A DNA stretch of 37,929 bases, from the NCBI GenBank assembly GCA_945957335.1, contig CAMFLJ010000003.1, positions 1-37,929 of the forward strand, written 5' to 3'. Position numbers and translations under genes: made by a program. Source of the stretch: an uncultured Actinomycetes bacterium. GTDB lineage: Bacteria > Actinomycetota > Acidimicrobiia > Acidimicrobiales > Acidimicrobilacustridaceae. This document shows positions 37,904 through 37,929 of this stretch, piece by piece (within the stretch, counting starts at the first letter, position 1; every line of letters starts with the position of its first letter). The notes beneath the pieces were generated by a model that saw nothing but the letters and a program-made list of their open reading frames with translations, was not told where the DNA came from and did no database searches.

Positions 37904-37929
37904 GGGTGAGAGGTCGGGGGTCAGGCCAG

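Overview
This is a high-GC, gene-dense chromosomal window from an actinobacterium. The lineage call, possibly Acidimicrobiia-like, is inference from GC, mycothiol-type enzymes, DUF2469 and gene order. No tRNA, rRNA, CRISPR array, transposase or phage gene was recognised. From left to right: a MoxR-type ATPase running off the left edge; a response regulator/histidine kinase/HtrA(PDZ) protease cluster (MprAB-PepD-like); an SRP and translation block (ftsY - small membrane protein - ffh - rpsP - KH protein - rimM - trmD - rplS - DUF2469 - yraN); a TetR gene divergent from a mycothiol-dependent-type enzyme; an acidic Thr-rich secreted protein; a Rv2466c-like DsbA protein and a mycoredoxin-like protein; a lipoprotein; a zinc alcohol dehydrogenase; bacterioferritin and Bfd with two DtxR/IdeR-like boxes; a SnoaL-like protein; a GT-C-like membrane protein; an MFS exporter with a 22-bp palindromic operator candidate; SDRs, a PadR regulator and an amidase; an acyl-CoA carboxylase beta subunit; an ECF sigma factor with a membrane partner; a SHOCT membrane protein; a purine nucleoside phosphorylase-deoxyribose-phosphate aldolase fusion; and a propionyl/acetyl-CoA synthetase. 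The most interesting part is a translationally coupled four-gene operon (31765-35824). It encodes a MauE-like membrane protein, a Tat-exported protein with a 26-cysteine domain resembling methylamine dehydrogenase light chain (MauA) fused to five ~100-aa repeats, a MauD-like thioredoxin protein, and an orphan ~157-aa protein. It looks like a repurposed MauE/MauD disulfide-maturation module dedicated to an unusual cell-surface protein.
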